A stretch of DNA of 64,000 nt from Amycolatopsis azurea DSM 43854 (GTDB lineage Bacteria > Actinomycetota > Actinomycetes > Mycobacteriales > Pseudonocardiaceae): positions 208,228 through 272,227 of the forward strand of contig NZ_MUXN01000004.1 in assembly GCF_001995215.1 (NCBI RefSeq), written 5' to 3'. The position numbers and the translations under genes were made by a program. Each line of letters begins with the position of its first letter. Within the stretch, counting starts at the first letter, position 1. Under the pieces are notes generated by a model. That model was not told where the DNA came from, ran no database searches, and worked only from the letters and a program-made list of their open reading frames with translations. Shown here piece after piece: positions 1 to 7,444 of this stretch.

Positions 1-1556
1 GAGTGCTGTGAGACGACGGCCGGCCGCGCGGCCGCCGCGGTTCCCGCCTTCGGCACCGGCAGCGGATGCGGCGCGATGTCGAGGTCACCGTTCGGCAGCA
101 GGCCATCGACGAGGTAGTCCTTGCCGATCCGCTGCGCCTCCCGGTTGAGCATCGCCGGGTGGGCGCCGAACACGCAGTGGGTGCCCGCCCCGCGCTCGGT
201 CACCAGCACCGAACTGGGGAGCTGCTCGTGCATCGCGACCGTGTTCACGTACGGCGTCGCGGAATCCCCCTCGACGCCGAACATCAGCATCGGCGGCAGG
301 TTCTTCCCCGACGGCACGATCCGCTGATCGTGCACCGGCCAGTTGGCGCAGGCGGACGGGATCGACACGTTGTACCAAGCGAAATCGCTGGTCTTGGCCA
401 GCTCACCGAAGTCGCGCTCGATCTTCGTCCGGTCCGTCGGCGCGTCGGAATCGACGCAGGCGATCGAGATCATCCCCGCGATGAAGCTCTCGCCCGCCGC
501 TCCACCCGACGGAGTCGCCCAGTCCAGCACGGCACGATCGTCACCGCGCAGCACGTAGTCGGCCATCGCCTTCGCGAGCGGTTCCCAGTAGAGCTCGTGG
601 GAGAGGTTGGCGATGTAGACGTCCAGCAGTTCCACCGCGCCGACGTTCTTCATCGGCCCGCGCGGCGCCTTCCGGAAGTCGCCGAGCAGCTTCTGCCAGG
701 CCGTGTTCACCTCCTCGTAGCTCTTGCCGAGGTGGAAAACGTTGTCGTACTGGGCGATCCAGCTCAGGTAGGCCTTCTCGCGGGCGACTCCGGCGGTGAC
801 CTGACCGGTCGAGTTCCCGTACCACATCTGCGGTTCCACCGGATTCATCGAACTGTCGAGGACCATCCGGTCGACCCGGTCCGGATACCGCTCGGCGTAC
901 GCGCTGCCGAGGTAGGTGCCGTAGGAATAGCCGAGGTAGCTGATCTTTTCCTCGCCGAGCAGCGTGCGCACGCGGTCCATGTCCTGGATGACGTTGCGGC
1001 TGCCCGTGTACTTCAGCTTTTCGCCGTTCTTTTCCGCGCAGGATCGGGCAAAGGCCTTCCAGCGCTCCCAGCTCTTGTCCCGTTCCTCGGGGCGGTCCGG
1101 GTCGGGCTGAAGCTGGCGCCAATAGTCCTCGCCGACGCAGCTGAGCGGCTGGCTGTGGCCGGTGCCGCGGGAATCGAGGCCGACGATGTCGTAGGCCTCC
1201 AGCACTTCCTTGGGCAGCCGGGTGTACCCGGTCGCGTCCGGAAGGGACAGCTTGCCTGCCTGCATCACCGCGGAACCCGCCGGACCGCCGGGATTGACGA
1301 ACAGCGTGCCGCGTCGTTTCGCCGGGTCGGTGCTGGTGTGTTTCGAGACGAGCACGTCCATCCGCGCGCCGAACGGCCGCGAATAGTCGAGCGGGACGTT
1401 GACCGTCGCGCATTTCAATGCCGGGTACGCCTGAGCGACATCCGCCGGGCAGGCCCCGAAGTCGAGCTGTGAAGCGGCGTGCGCGGGTGTACTGACGGCC
1501 GCCGCGGTGCCCAAGGTGAGCAGCGCGGACAGGCCGATGGTGAGGAATTTCCTCAT
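1..1556 (-). CDS. secreted alpha/beta-hydrolase, tripeptidyl-aminopeptidase (TAP/SlpD) type, 3' end outside window
   Basis: Reads leftward from an ATG at 1554-1556 and is still open at base 1, so at least 518 residues are present and the C-terminus is missing. It opens with MRKFLTIGLSALLTLG and an AHA signal-peptidase-like site, so it should be exported. The N-terminal half has the oxyanion-hole run NPGGPAGS and the nucleophile elbow GYSYGT (Ser about 211). The later part fits the TAP-like C-terminal domain, with a candidate acid in GVEGDSATP and a candidate His in GTHCVFGAHP. The family removes N-terminal peptides from secreted proteins in Streptomyces-type bacteria. Substrate here is unknown. 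It is not obviously in an operon; the next leftward gene starts at 2284. Confidence 0.9.
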   Translation of the reverse strand, partial: MRKFLTIGLSALLTLGTAAAVSTPAHAASQLDFGACPADVAQAYPALKCATVNVPLDYSRPFGARMDVLVSKHTSTDPAKRRGTLFVNPGGPAGSAVMQAGKLSLPDATGYTRLPKEVLEAYDIVGLDSRGTGHSQPLSCVGEDYWRQLQPDPDRPEERDKSWERWKAFARSCAEKNGEKLKYTGSRNVIQDMDRVRTLLGEEKISYLGYSYGTYLGSAYAERYPDRVDRMVLDSSMNPVEPQMWYGNSTGQVTAGVAREKAYLSWIAQYDNVFHLGKSYEEVNTAWQKLLGDFRKAPRGPMKNVGAVELLDVYIANLSHELYWEPLAKAMADYVLRGDDRAVLDWATPSGGAAGESFIAGMISIACVDSDAPTDRTKIERDFGELAKTSDFAWYNVSIPSACANWPVHDQRIVPSGKNLPPMLMFGVEGDSATPYVNTVAMHEQLPSSVLVTERGAGTHCVFGAHPAMLNREAQRIGKDYLVDGLLPNGDLDIAPHPLPVPKAGTAAAARPAVVSQH

Positions 1557-1663
1557 TCGAACCCCCAGTTCGATCGGACGTCGGGACTGTAGCGACAAGA
1601 CCGACGTCCCGTCCGGGCATTCACGAAGATCGCGGAGACGACATCCGTTCCGGGCATTTGGCT

Positions 1664-2284
1664 CTAGGCCAGTTCGTTGACCGTCTTGCCGTCCCCGTCC
1701 AGGATCTTGATGGTCGGCCGGTCGTTTTCGTCGACCTGGAGCACGATTCGCGGACGCCCTTGGGAATCGCACAACGCCAGTTGCGCGCCGAAGGCGGTGT
1801 GGCAGCCGAAGAGCGCGCGCGGGGTGGCACGGACGCCGGGCCCGGCGTCGGGATCCGGAATGCCGTTGATGGTCAGGCCCGCGCCGCCCACGCCGTCCTT
1901 CGCGGACAGGCTGAGGTTGATCCCGTCCACCGCGTGCGGATAGTCGAAGGCGATGTGGCCGCCGGTGGGGTGGACGAGCAGCCCGCCCTTCTCGTCGCCG
2001 GTCTCGTCGTTGAAGATCAGATAGGAGCCGTTCTCCGGCCCGGAGCGCCGCTCGGGCGGGTAGGTCTGGCCGTCGACGATCAGCGGCGGCTTACGGCTGT
2101 CGAGCAGGAATCGCTGCCGCCCTCGCTTGTCCACCACGGTGAACGACGGGCTCACCTGGTGCTTGTCGTTCGCCGCGGAGCCGGCCGCGGACTCCGCCGC
2201 GCCCGCGGTGCCACCGGCCAGCAACGCGCCGCCGGCGGTCGCCGCCATCCCGAAAGCCGCCCGTCGCCCGAGATCCCCTGTCAT
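1664..2284 (-). CDS. Tat-exported protein of unknown function
   Basis: 206 aa from an ATG with a GAGGGGG ribosome site about 8 bases upstream. The N-terminus has a twin arginine (LGRRAAFGMAATAGG) followed by a hydrophobic Ala/Gly stretch and AGAAES, which looks like a Tat signal. The mature part has beta-rich repeated elements (FTVVDKRGRQRFLLDS near 48-63, CDSQGRPRIVLQVDEND near 173-189) but no catalytic motif I recognise. The two segments resemble each other (D-x-x-G-R-x-R), suggesting repeated beta blades. Function unknown; probably extracellular. Confidence 0.75.
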   Translation of the reverse strand: MTGDLGRRAAFGMAATAGGALLAGGTAGAAESAAGSAANDKHQVSPSFTVVDKRGRQRFLLDSRKPPLIVDGQTYPPERRSGPENGSYLIFNDETGDEKGGLLVHPTGGHIAFDYPHAVDGINLSLSAKDGVGGAGLTINGIPDPDAGPGVRATPRALFGCHTAFGAQLALCDSQGRPRIVLQVDENDRPTIKILDGDGKTVNELA

Positions 2285-2483
2285 CGCCCAGCCCCCTCAA
2301 GTCGGTCCCCGGACGCTAGCAAAGATCATCGCCAGATGTGACAGATCGACGACATGTGTCACTCGCTTGGAGTAGGGCGGTTCGTCTTTCCGAATGTGCG
2401 GACAATTCTTCCGGCTCGCTGGAATGGGTATGCTAATTCGAGCAATGCCGGACTTCATTTCGCAATTGGGGGAGGGTTTGGCT

Positions 2484-2816
2484 GTGGGTGACTTCAGTCC
2501 TGCTCATCTGGCTGTCGAGATGTGTGATCTGCCGCTGCTTCGTGAACTCCTCGATGGCGGCGGCGACATCAATGAAGAGCATGGCGGGCTCACGTTGTTG
2601 CACCATGCGATCGATGTGGAGATCGACAGTCATACGCAGACCGGCGAGCCGCTGCACGTGGATGTCACGGCCTACTTGCTCGCGCGAGGGGCGGACCCGA
2701 AGCGACCTTCGAATGGCGGCTGCGGTGTCACCGCTGAACACATGGCCTTCGTGGATGGTCATTGGCTGGCGACGGCCCTCTTCGAAAGATGGGATATCCG
2801 CCGAGAGAACTCGTGA
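2484..2816 (+). CDS. small ankyrin-repeat protein
   Basis: 110 aa if it starts at the GTG at 2484, which has a GGGGGAGG ribosome site 8 bases upstream. In-frame ATGs at 2424 and 2445 are less well placed. The sequence shows ankyrin spacing: SPAHLAVEMCDLPLLRELLDGGGDIN, then TLLHHAIDVEID and VTAYLLARGADPKRPS. Two to three repeats are visible, without signal peptide or membrane segment, so it is probably a cytoplasmic protein-binding module. Partner unknown. It is followed by the tRNA on the other strand. Confidence 0.6.
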   Translation: MGDFSPAHLAVEMCDLPLLRELLDGGGDINEEHGGLTLLHHAIDVEIDSHTQTGEPLHVDVTAYLLARGADPKRPSNGGCGVTAEHMAFVDGHWLATALFERWDIRRENS

Positions 2817-2865
2817 CCGTCCGGCCCAGACTGGCGCGAACAGGATTCGATTCGATCGGAAAGTG

Positions 2866-2938
2866 TGCCCTCGGCAGGATTCGAACCTGCGACACCTGCC
2901 TCCGGAGGGCAGTGCTCTATCCCCTGAGCTACGAGGGC
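2866..2938 (-). tRNA. tRNA-Arg (anticodon CCG)
   Basis: 73 bases fold as a full cloverleaf on the minus strand: acceptor GCCCTCG/CGAGGGC, D-arm GCTC/GAGC, anticodon arm CTGCC/GGCAG with loop CTCCGGA, and T-arm GCAGG/CCTGC around TTCGAAT, plus discriminator A. The middle of the loop is CCG, which reads CGG (Arg). CCA is not encoded. I saw no duplicated 3' end or integrase nearby, so it does not look used as an attachment site. Confidence 0.95.
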
Positions 2939-2961
2939 GTTGCCGCCTGAGCGACTCGTGA

Positions 2962-2967
2962 AGCTTA
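2962..2967 (-). promoter_or_regulatory. -10 element for the tRNA-Arg gene
   Basis: TAAGCT on the minus strand, which would start transcription near 2955, about 17 bases before the tRNA. No clear -35 is visible. It is the only TANNNT word well placed for this gene. Confidence 0.4.
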
Positions 2968-3003
2968 GCGCACCCCGCGCGGCCTCCTCGCGCGAGGTGG
3001 TCG

Positions 3004-3441
3004 TTAACCCTGATGGTGCTCGACGACGCGGGCCAGGAGCCGCGTCAGCTGCTCTCGTTCGGCGGGTTCCAGTGCCGAGAGGAAGACGTCCTGCGTGTCG
3101 CTGACCAGGTCTTCCAGGTGCTCCAAACGCCGCTTGCCCAGGCTGGTGAGGGTGATCAGGTTGCGCCGCCCGTCCGCCGGGTCGGGAGCGCGCTCGACGT
3201 AGCCCGTGTCGGCGAGTTCGTTGATGACGGCGACGACGTCGCTGCGGTCGATGCCGGTGCAGCGGCTCAGGGTGGCTTGGCTCGACGGGCCGTTCTCGTC
3301 GATCGCGGCGAGGATCCCGTAGTGGTAGCGGCGGGCGCCGCTGCGGGCGAACTCGTCCAGGGCGAGCCGGTGGGCCACGGTGGCGGCCTGGTTGACCAGC
3401 CAGCTGGCCTTGGTCCGGAGCCGGGCGGGGGCGGTGCTCAT
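3004..3441 (-). CDS. MarR-family transcriptional regulator
   Basis: 145 aa from ATG 3439-3441; an upstream GTG would lie inside the operator region and is less likely. A winged-helix core is visible: SQATLSRCTGIDRSDVVAVI as recognition region and a wing around DPADGRRNLITLT, flanked by helices for dimerisation. The divergent neighbour is an epoxide hydrolase and the shared gap carries two TTGG-N5-CCAA palindromes, the kind of site MarR dimers bind. The simple reading is that this protein represses itself and the hydrolase until a small lipophilic ligand binds. Ligand is not deducible. Confidence 0.9.
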   Translation of the reverse strand: MSTAPARLRTKASWLVNQAATVAHRLALDEFARSGARRYHYGILAAIDENGPSSQATLSRCTGIDRSDVVAVINELADTGYVERAPDPADGRRNLITLTSLGKRRLEHLEDLVSDTQDVFLSALEPAEREQLTRLLARVVEHHQG

Positions 3442-3460
3442 CGGGGCAGCGTACCGAACC

Positions 3461-3504
3461 GTTGGCGTGACCAATGAATCCTGCTAGCGTTGGTGAGACC
3501 AACG
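3461..3504. promoter_or_regulatory. two palindromic operators between marR-type gene and epoxide hydrolase
   Basis: Site 1 (3461-3475) is GTTGGCGTGACCAAT. Site 2 (3488-3504) is the perfect palindrome CGTTGGTGAGACCAACG. Both keep TTGG-N5-CCAA and their centres are 28 bp apart. They lie 20-63 bases upstream of the MarR start and 16-59 upstream of the hydrolase start, so one dimer per site could block both promoters. Binding itself is inferred. Confidence 0.7.
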
Positions 3505-3519
3505 AACTGGGAGTATGCC

Positions 3520-4644
3520 GTGATCGAACCGTTCGAAGTCCGGATTCCCGAAACCGCCATCGTCGATCTGCGGGCCCGGCTGCGCGCCACGCGCTGGCCC
3601 GAGCCCGCCACGGCGGACGGCTGGGAGCAGGGTGTCCCGCTGGAGTTCGCGCGCGAGTTGTGCCGGTACTGGGCGGAGGACTACGACTTCGGCCTTGCCG
3701 ATCGCGTCAACGCCTTCCCGGGTTTCAAGACCACTGTGGACGGTCTCGGGATCCACTTCCTGCACGTCCGTTCGCCGGAGCCGGACGCGACGCCGCTCGT
3801 GCTCACGCACGGCTGGCCGGGGTCGGTGGTCGAATTCCTCGACGTGCTCGGCCCGTTGACCGATCCCGCCGCGCACGGTGGCGATCCGGCGGACGCGTTC
3901 CACGTCGTGGCGCCTTCGCTGCCGGGCTTCGGCTGGAGCGACAAGCCGTCGTCGACGGGCTGGAACGTCGAGCGCATCGCCCGGGCCTGGGACGAGCTGA
4001 TGGGGCGGCTCGGCTACGAGCGCTACGCCGCACAGGGTGGCGACTGGGGCGCCGGGGTGACGAACATGCTCGCCAAGGTCGCGCGGGAGCGGATGATCGC
4101 CGTCCACGTGAACATGGCGGGCGTCCCGTACGACGTGGCCGAGCTGGGGGATCCGACGCCGGAGGAACGGGCCGCGATCGGTGACCTCGCGCGGTTCCGC
4201 GATGTCGGGTCCGCGTACTCGCAGCAGCAGGCCACGCGCCCGCAGACGGTCGGCTACGGGCTCACCGACTCGCCGGTGGCGCAGGCGGCTTGGATCGCCG
4301 AGAAGTTCTGGGAGTGGACCGACAACGACGGCTCGCCGGAGACCGCGCTTTCGTGGCGGCAGATGCTCGACGCGATCTCCGTCTACTGGTTCACCGGAAC
4401 GGCCGCTTCGTCGGCTCGGATCTACTGGGAGAACAAGGAGCGGGACGTCTCCGCGGTTGAAGTTCCTTCGGGTATCTCGATCTTCCCGCGCGAGATCGTC
4501 CGCCCTTCGCGGCGCTGGGCGGAGCTGCGCTACACCGATCTTCGCTGGTACGACGTGTTGGCCAAGGGTGGTCACTTCGCCGCGTTCGAGCAGCCCGAGG
4601 CCTTCGTCGGTCAGCTGCGGGGGTTCTTCCGGTCACTCCGGTAG
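3520..4644 (+). CDS. epoxide hydrolase, microsomal (EPHX1) type
   Basis: 374 aa from GTG 3520, chosen because CTGGGAG lies 6 bases upstream; an upstream in-frame TTG falls inside the operator. The first ~110 residues match the EHN N-terminal domain. The alpha/beta-hydrolase core has the oxyanion-hole HGWPGS, the nucleophile in GGDWGAG (Asp about 175) and the base in KGGHFAAFEQP (His about 352). Tyrosines in the lid that could polarise the epoxide are present (YSQQQATRPQT; IYWE). It would add water to hydrophobic epoxides. The divergent MarR gene and shared operators suggest induction by a lipophilic substrate. Confidence 0.9.
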   Translation: MIEPFEVRIPETAIVDLRARLRATRWPEPATADGWEQGVPLEFARELCRYWAEDYDFGLADRVNAFPGFKTTVDGLGIHFLHVRSPEPDATPLVLTHGWPGSVVEFLDVLGPLTDPAAHGGDPADAFHVVAPSLPGFGWSDKPSSTGWNVERIARAWDELMGRLGYERYAAQGGDWGAGVTNMLAKVARERMIAVHVNMAGVPYDVAELGDPTPEERAAIGDLARFRDVGSAYSQQQATRPQTVGYGLTDSPVAQAAWIAEKFWEWTDNDGSPETALSWRQMLDAISVYWFTGTAASSARIYWENKERDVSAVEVPSGISIFPREIVRPSRRWAELRYTDLRWYDVLAKGGHFAAFEQPEAFVGQLRGFFRSLR

Positions 4645-4716
4645 CGGTGCGTGGCGGTTTCAGGTTTCGGGAAGGCCCTCCTGGGGGATGGCTTCCGTGT
4701 GTGGCTTAGGACAAAG

Positions 4717-4754
4717 TGAACTTAGGCTCACCTGTATTGCACATATGCGCATGT
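4717..4754 (+). promoter_or_regulatory. DtxR/IdeR-type iron-box-like site plus short palindrome upstream of CDF exporter
   Basis: 4717-4735 reads TGAACTTAGGCTCACCTGT. It matches the known actinobacterial iron box (TTAGGTTAGGCTNACCTAA) at 13 of 19 positions by my count, with the core TTAGGCTCACCT intact. A second imperfect palindrome, ACATATGCGCATGT, follows at 4741-4754. Both lie 40-80 bases before the exporter start. Whether either is bound, and by which metal regulator, is inference. Confidence 0.5.
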
Positions 4755-4795
4755 GACAATATATTCGGCCTGTCGACTTCACGAGAGGCGGAGCA

Positions 4796-5719
4796 ATGGG
4801 TCACGGGCACGGGCATGGGCATGGGACAGCCTCGCCGTCGAGCGCGTCAGGTCGCTACCTCAAGAGCCTGACGATCGCCCTGGTCATCGGTGCCGGCTTC
4901 ATGGTCATGGAGTTCATCGTCGGGTTCGCCACGGGCTCGCTCGCGCTGATCTCCGACGCCGCGCACATGTTCACCGACGTCCTCGGCGTCGGAATGGCGC
5001 TGGCGGCCATCCTGCTCGCCCGGCGCAGCGGCCCGACGCTCACCCGCACGTTCGGTTTCTACCGGGCCGAGGTGCTCGCGGCGCTGGGCAACGCCATCCT
5101 GCTGTTCGGCGTCGCGGGGTACGTCCTGGTCGAGGCCGTCGGCCGGATCAGCGACCCGCCCGCCGTGCCCGGCCTGCCCGTGCTGCTGGCCGCCGCCGCG
5201 GGCCTCGTCGCGAACATCGTCTCCTTCCTGATCCTGCGCAAGGGCGCGGAGGAGAGCATCAACGTCCGGGGCGCGTACCTCGAGGTCCTCGCCGACCTGA
5301 TCGGCTCCGTCGGTGTGCTGCTGAGCGGCGCGATCACGCTGCTGACCGGCTGGCGCTACGCCGACCCGATCATCGGTGTCGCGATCGGCCTGTTCGTCCT
5401 GCCCCGCACGTACGCGCTCGCCCGGCGTGCGCTGCGGATCCTGTTCCAGCACGCGCCGAAGGGGGTCGACGTCGCCGGGATCCAGGCCGAACTCGGCGGG
5501 CTGAAGGGCGTCGAAGACGTCCACGACCTGCACGTCTGGACGCTGACGTCGGGGATGGAGGTCGCTTCGGCGCACCTCACCATCGCGCCGACCGTCGAGC
5601 AGGCGGAGGTGCTGACCGAGGCGCAGAACCTCCTGGCGGACCGCTACTCGATCGAGCACGCGACCTTGCAGATAGAAGTGCCCCAATGTGCTCAGCGCTG
5701 CCGGGAACTCTCCTGGTAG
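4796..5719 (+). CDS. cation diffusion facilitator (CzcD/ZitB family) metal exporter
   Basis: 307 aa, starting at an ATG behind GAGAGGCGGAG. The N-terminus is a His-Gly repeat (MGHGHGHGHG) typical of metal-binding CDF tails. Six hydrophobic helices follow. The transport-site motif in TM2 is SDAAHMFTD (His and Asp); TM5 has LEVLADLIGS, with Glu where many zinc members have His, as in CzcD-type proteins. A cytoplasmic ferredoxin-like domain follows (VEDVHDLHVWTLTSG). Acts as a proton-coupled divalent-metal exporter in the plasma membrane. The upstream iron-box-like sequence raises the possibility that iron or manganese, not only zinc, is relevant. Confidence 0.9.
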   Translation: MGHGHGHGHGTASPSSASGRYLKSLTIALVIGAGFMVMEFIVGFATGSLALISDAAHMFTDVLGVGMALAAILLARRSGPTLTRTFGFYRAEVLAALGNAILLFGVAGYVLVEAVGRISDPPAVPGLPVLLAAAAGLVANIVSFLILRKGAEESINVRGAYLEVLADLIGSVGVLLSGAITLLTGWRYADPIIGVAIGLFVLPRTYALARRALRILFQHAPKGVDVAGIQAELGGLKGVEDVHDLHVWTLTSGMEVASAHLTIAPTVEQAEVLTEAQNLLADRYSIEHATLQIEVPQCAQRCRELSW

Positions 5720-5723
5720 CGGG

Positions 5724-6446
5724 TCAGGCAGGCAAGGGGGAGGCGCCGCGTTCCTGGAGCAGGGACTTCATCAGGTCCATCTCCGCACCCTGCGAGACGA
5801 GCATGCTCCGCGTCAGCGACTTCACGTCCGCGATGGACGTGTGGTCGTTGCCGTACTGAGCCATCTCCGTCCCGCCCATGTGATGCCGCAGCATCAGCTG
5901 GAGGAAGAAGACGTCCATCTCCTTGCCGGTCAGCGAGCGCAGCTTGGCCAGTTCGGCCGACGTCGCCATCCCCGGCATCGGCGCGCCGTTCGACGGCTTC
6001 ATGTCGGCGCCACCGTGTCCGCCGTGGCCTGAAGGTTCGGTCATCCAGGTCATGTAGGCGCCGGTCGCCTGCTCGGGCTGGCCCCACAGGCCCAGCCAGC
6101 CCTTCATCCGGCCGACCTGGCCGGTCTGCGTGCGCTCGATGTCGAACGCGAGGGTCTTGATCGCCGGATCGGTCGTGTGGTCCCGCGCCCAGCCCGCCAT
6201 GGTGACGGCCTGGAGGTGGTGCACCGACATGTCCTGCGCGAAGCCGACCTCGACCGAACCCGCTCCCGGGGTCGTCTGCTCCGGCTCGGAGTCGATCAGC
6301 CTGGTCGTCAGGGCGCCCAGGCCGAAGCCCAGGATCAGCATGACGACCAGGGCGGCCCCGATCACCAGCCACCGGCTCTTGGCCGCGCGTGGCACCGCGT
6401 CGCCGGGTTCGTCGACGTACTGGAGATCGGGGTCCATCTGGCTCAC
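5724..6446 (-). CDS. membrane-anchored DUF305 protein
   Basis: 240 aa from a GTG directly after the upstream gene's stop codon (TAA 6447-6449); an ATG three codons later is an alternative start. One N-terminal transmembrane helix (residues ~25-48) anchors a DUF305 domain. The domain has the family's His-rich helices: DMSVHHLQAVTMAGWA and LRHHMGGTEMAQY, with a His/Met/Gly-rich linker (GHGGHGG). DUF305 folds as a ferritin-like bundle and is often near metal genes; its chemistry is not established. Translation is probably coupled to the DUF3105 gene. It converges on the CDF exporter. Confidence 0.85.
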   Translation of the reverse strand: MSQMDPDLQYVDEPGDAVPRAAKSRWLVIGAALVVMLILGFGLGALTTRLIDSEPEQTTPGAGSVEVGFAQDMSVHHLQAVTMAGWARDHTTDPAIKTLAFDIERTQTGQVGRMKGWLGLWGQPEQATGAYMTWMTEPSGHGGHGGADMKPSNGAPMPGMATSAELAKLRSLTGKEMDVFFLQLMLRHHMGGTEMAQYGNDHTSIADVKSLTRSMLVSQGAEMDLMKSLLQERGASPLPA

Positions 6447-7289
6447 TTACTTGCTCGCGGGCGCCGAGGGCTGGGTGGCCGGGGGCTGCGACGGCTGGCC
6501 GGCGCCGGGCTGGTCCTGCTGGGTGCCCGCGGTGCCCTTGTAGTCCATCGGCTTCGCGTCCGGCCCCGGCGGGGTCGGGTCGAAGTCGCCCGGCTCGATC
6601 TGCGCGTCGCAGGTGGCGTCACGCTCGGGGTACGCGCCGAACGGGTTGGTGCGCAGCGCGGCGATGAACTGGTCGATCCGCTCGTCGGAGGCGCTGTCCA
6701 GCTTCAGCTGGTGGCCCCAGGACTGCAGCGAGATCGGCTTGTCGAGGTTCGGGTACGGCGACATCGTCGTGTACGGCTTGCCCTCGACGCGGACCCGCAG
6801 CAGCTCCAGCGCGTCGCCGGAGATCTGCGCCGGGTTGTAGGCGATCCAGATCGCGCCGTGCTCGAGACCGTGGACCATGTTCTCGTTGCGGACGGCCTTC
6901 TCGTAGACGACGCCGTTGCACGCGGCCCAGGACTGGTCGTGCGGGCCGCCGTAGGGCGGGGTCTTGTCGTAGGCGACGCGCTCGGCCGCCGTGACGTGCA
7001 CGGACCCCTCGTAGGTGGTCGTGGTCACGCCGTTGATCCGCTTGGAGGGATCCGGGTCCTGCTGCGAAGGCGCGAAGGCGGCAGCGGCCTCTTCACGGGT
7101 CTTCTGCTCGCGCTTCGGCGCCGAGGCGACCATGTAATAGGTGACCACCGAGGCCGCCAGGGCGACGATCGCGACGACCGCGATGATCGTGCCCCAGGGC
7201 GTGCCCTTCTTGGACACGACGGAACTACGGGCGGCCTTCATGGCGTTCTTCGACGACGCGCCCTTTTTTCTGGTTGTCCCGTTAGCCAT
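6447..7289 (-). CDS. membrane-anchored DUF3105 protein
   Basis: 280 aa from ATG 7287-7289, with GGAG words just upstream; a TTG six codons earlier is less likely. A basic N-terminus ([14 protein letters not shown]) and one transmembrane helix (~37-58) precede an outside domain matching DUF3105: [36 protein letters not shown] and a pair of cysteines. The C-terminus is a low-complexity Pro/Gln/Ala tail. Conserved His and Cys residues suggest metal or redox chemistry, but no function is known. First gene of a two-gene leftward operon with DUF305. Confidence 0.85.
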   Translation of the reverse strand: MANGTTRKKGASSKNAMKAARSSVVSKKGTPWGTIIAVVAIVALAASVVTYYMVASAPKREQKTREEAAAAFAPSQQDPDPSKRINGVTTTTYEGSVHVTAAERVAYDKTPPYGGPHDQSWAACNGVVYEKAVRNENMVHGLEHGAIWIAYNPAQISGDALELLRVRVEGKPYTTMSPYPNLDKPISLQSWGHQLKLDSASDERIDQFIAALRTNPFGAYPERDATCDAQIEPGDFDPTPPGPDAKPMDYKGTAGTQQDQPGAGQPSQPPATQPSAPASK

Positions 7290-7431
7290 GGCTCCTGCGT
7301 TCTCCAAAGGGGGTGGTCCCTGCGCGGGCCAGTGTAGAGACCGCGCGTCTGATCACCGTGAACAGCCAGAAGATCAACCGCTTGGCTCACACCTTCCGGC
7401 GGTCGCTGCGAAGCCCGGACCTGGTCACACC

Positions 7432-7437
7432 TAGAAT
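7432..7437 (+). promoter_or_regulatory. -10 element giving a probably leaderless argS transcript
   Basis: TAGAAT ends 8 bases before the GTG start of argS, so the transcript would begin at or within a base or two of the start codon. No good -35 is visible. There is no ribosome site before the GTG. Confidence 0.55.
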
Positions 7438-7444
7438 TCCGCGA

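Noticed and set aside
541..1620. A 359-codon minus-strand frame in the first gene region
   Set aside because: Its product is Arg/Pro-rich and meaningless, while another minus frame gives a clear signal peptide, GGPAGS and GYSYGT.
2866..2938. tRNA-Arg as attachment site of the element
   Set aside because: No duplicated tRNA end or integrase nearby; the element's int sits at nucS, 51 kb away.
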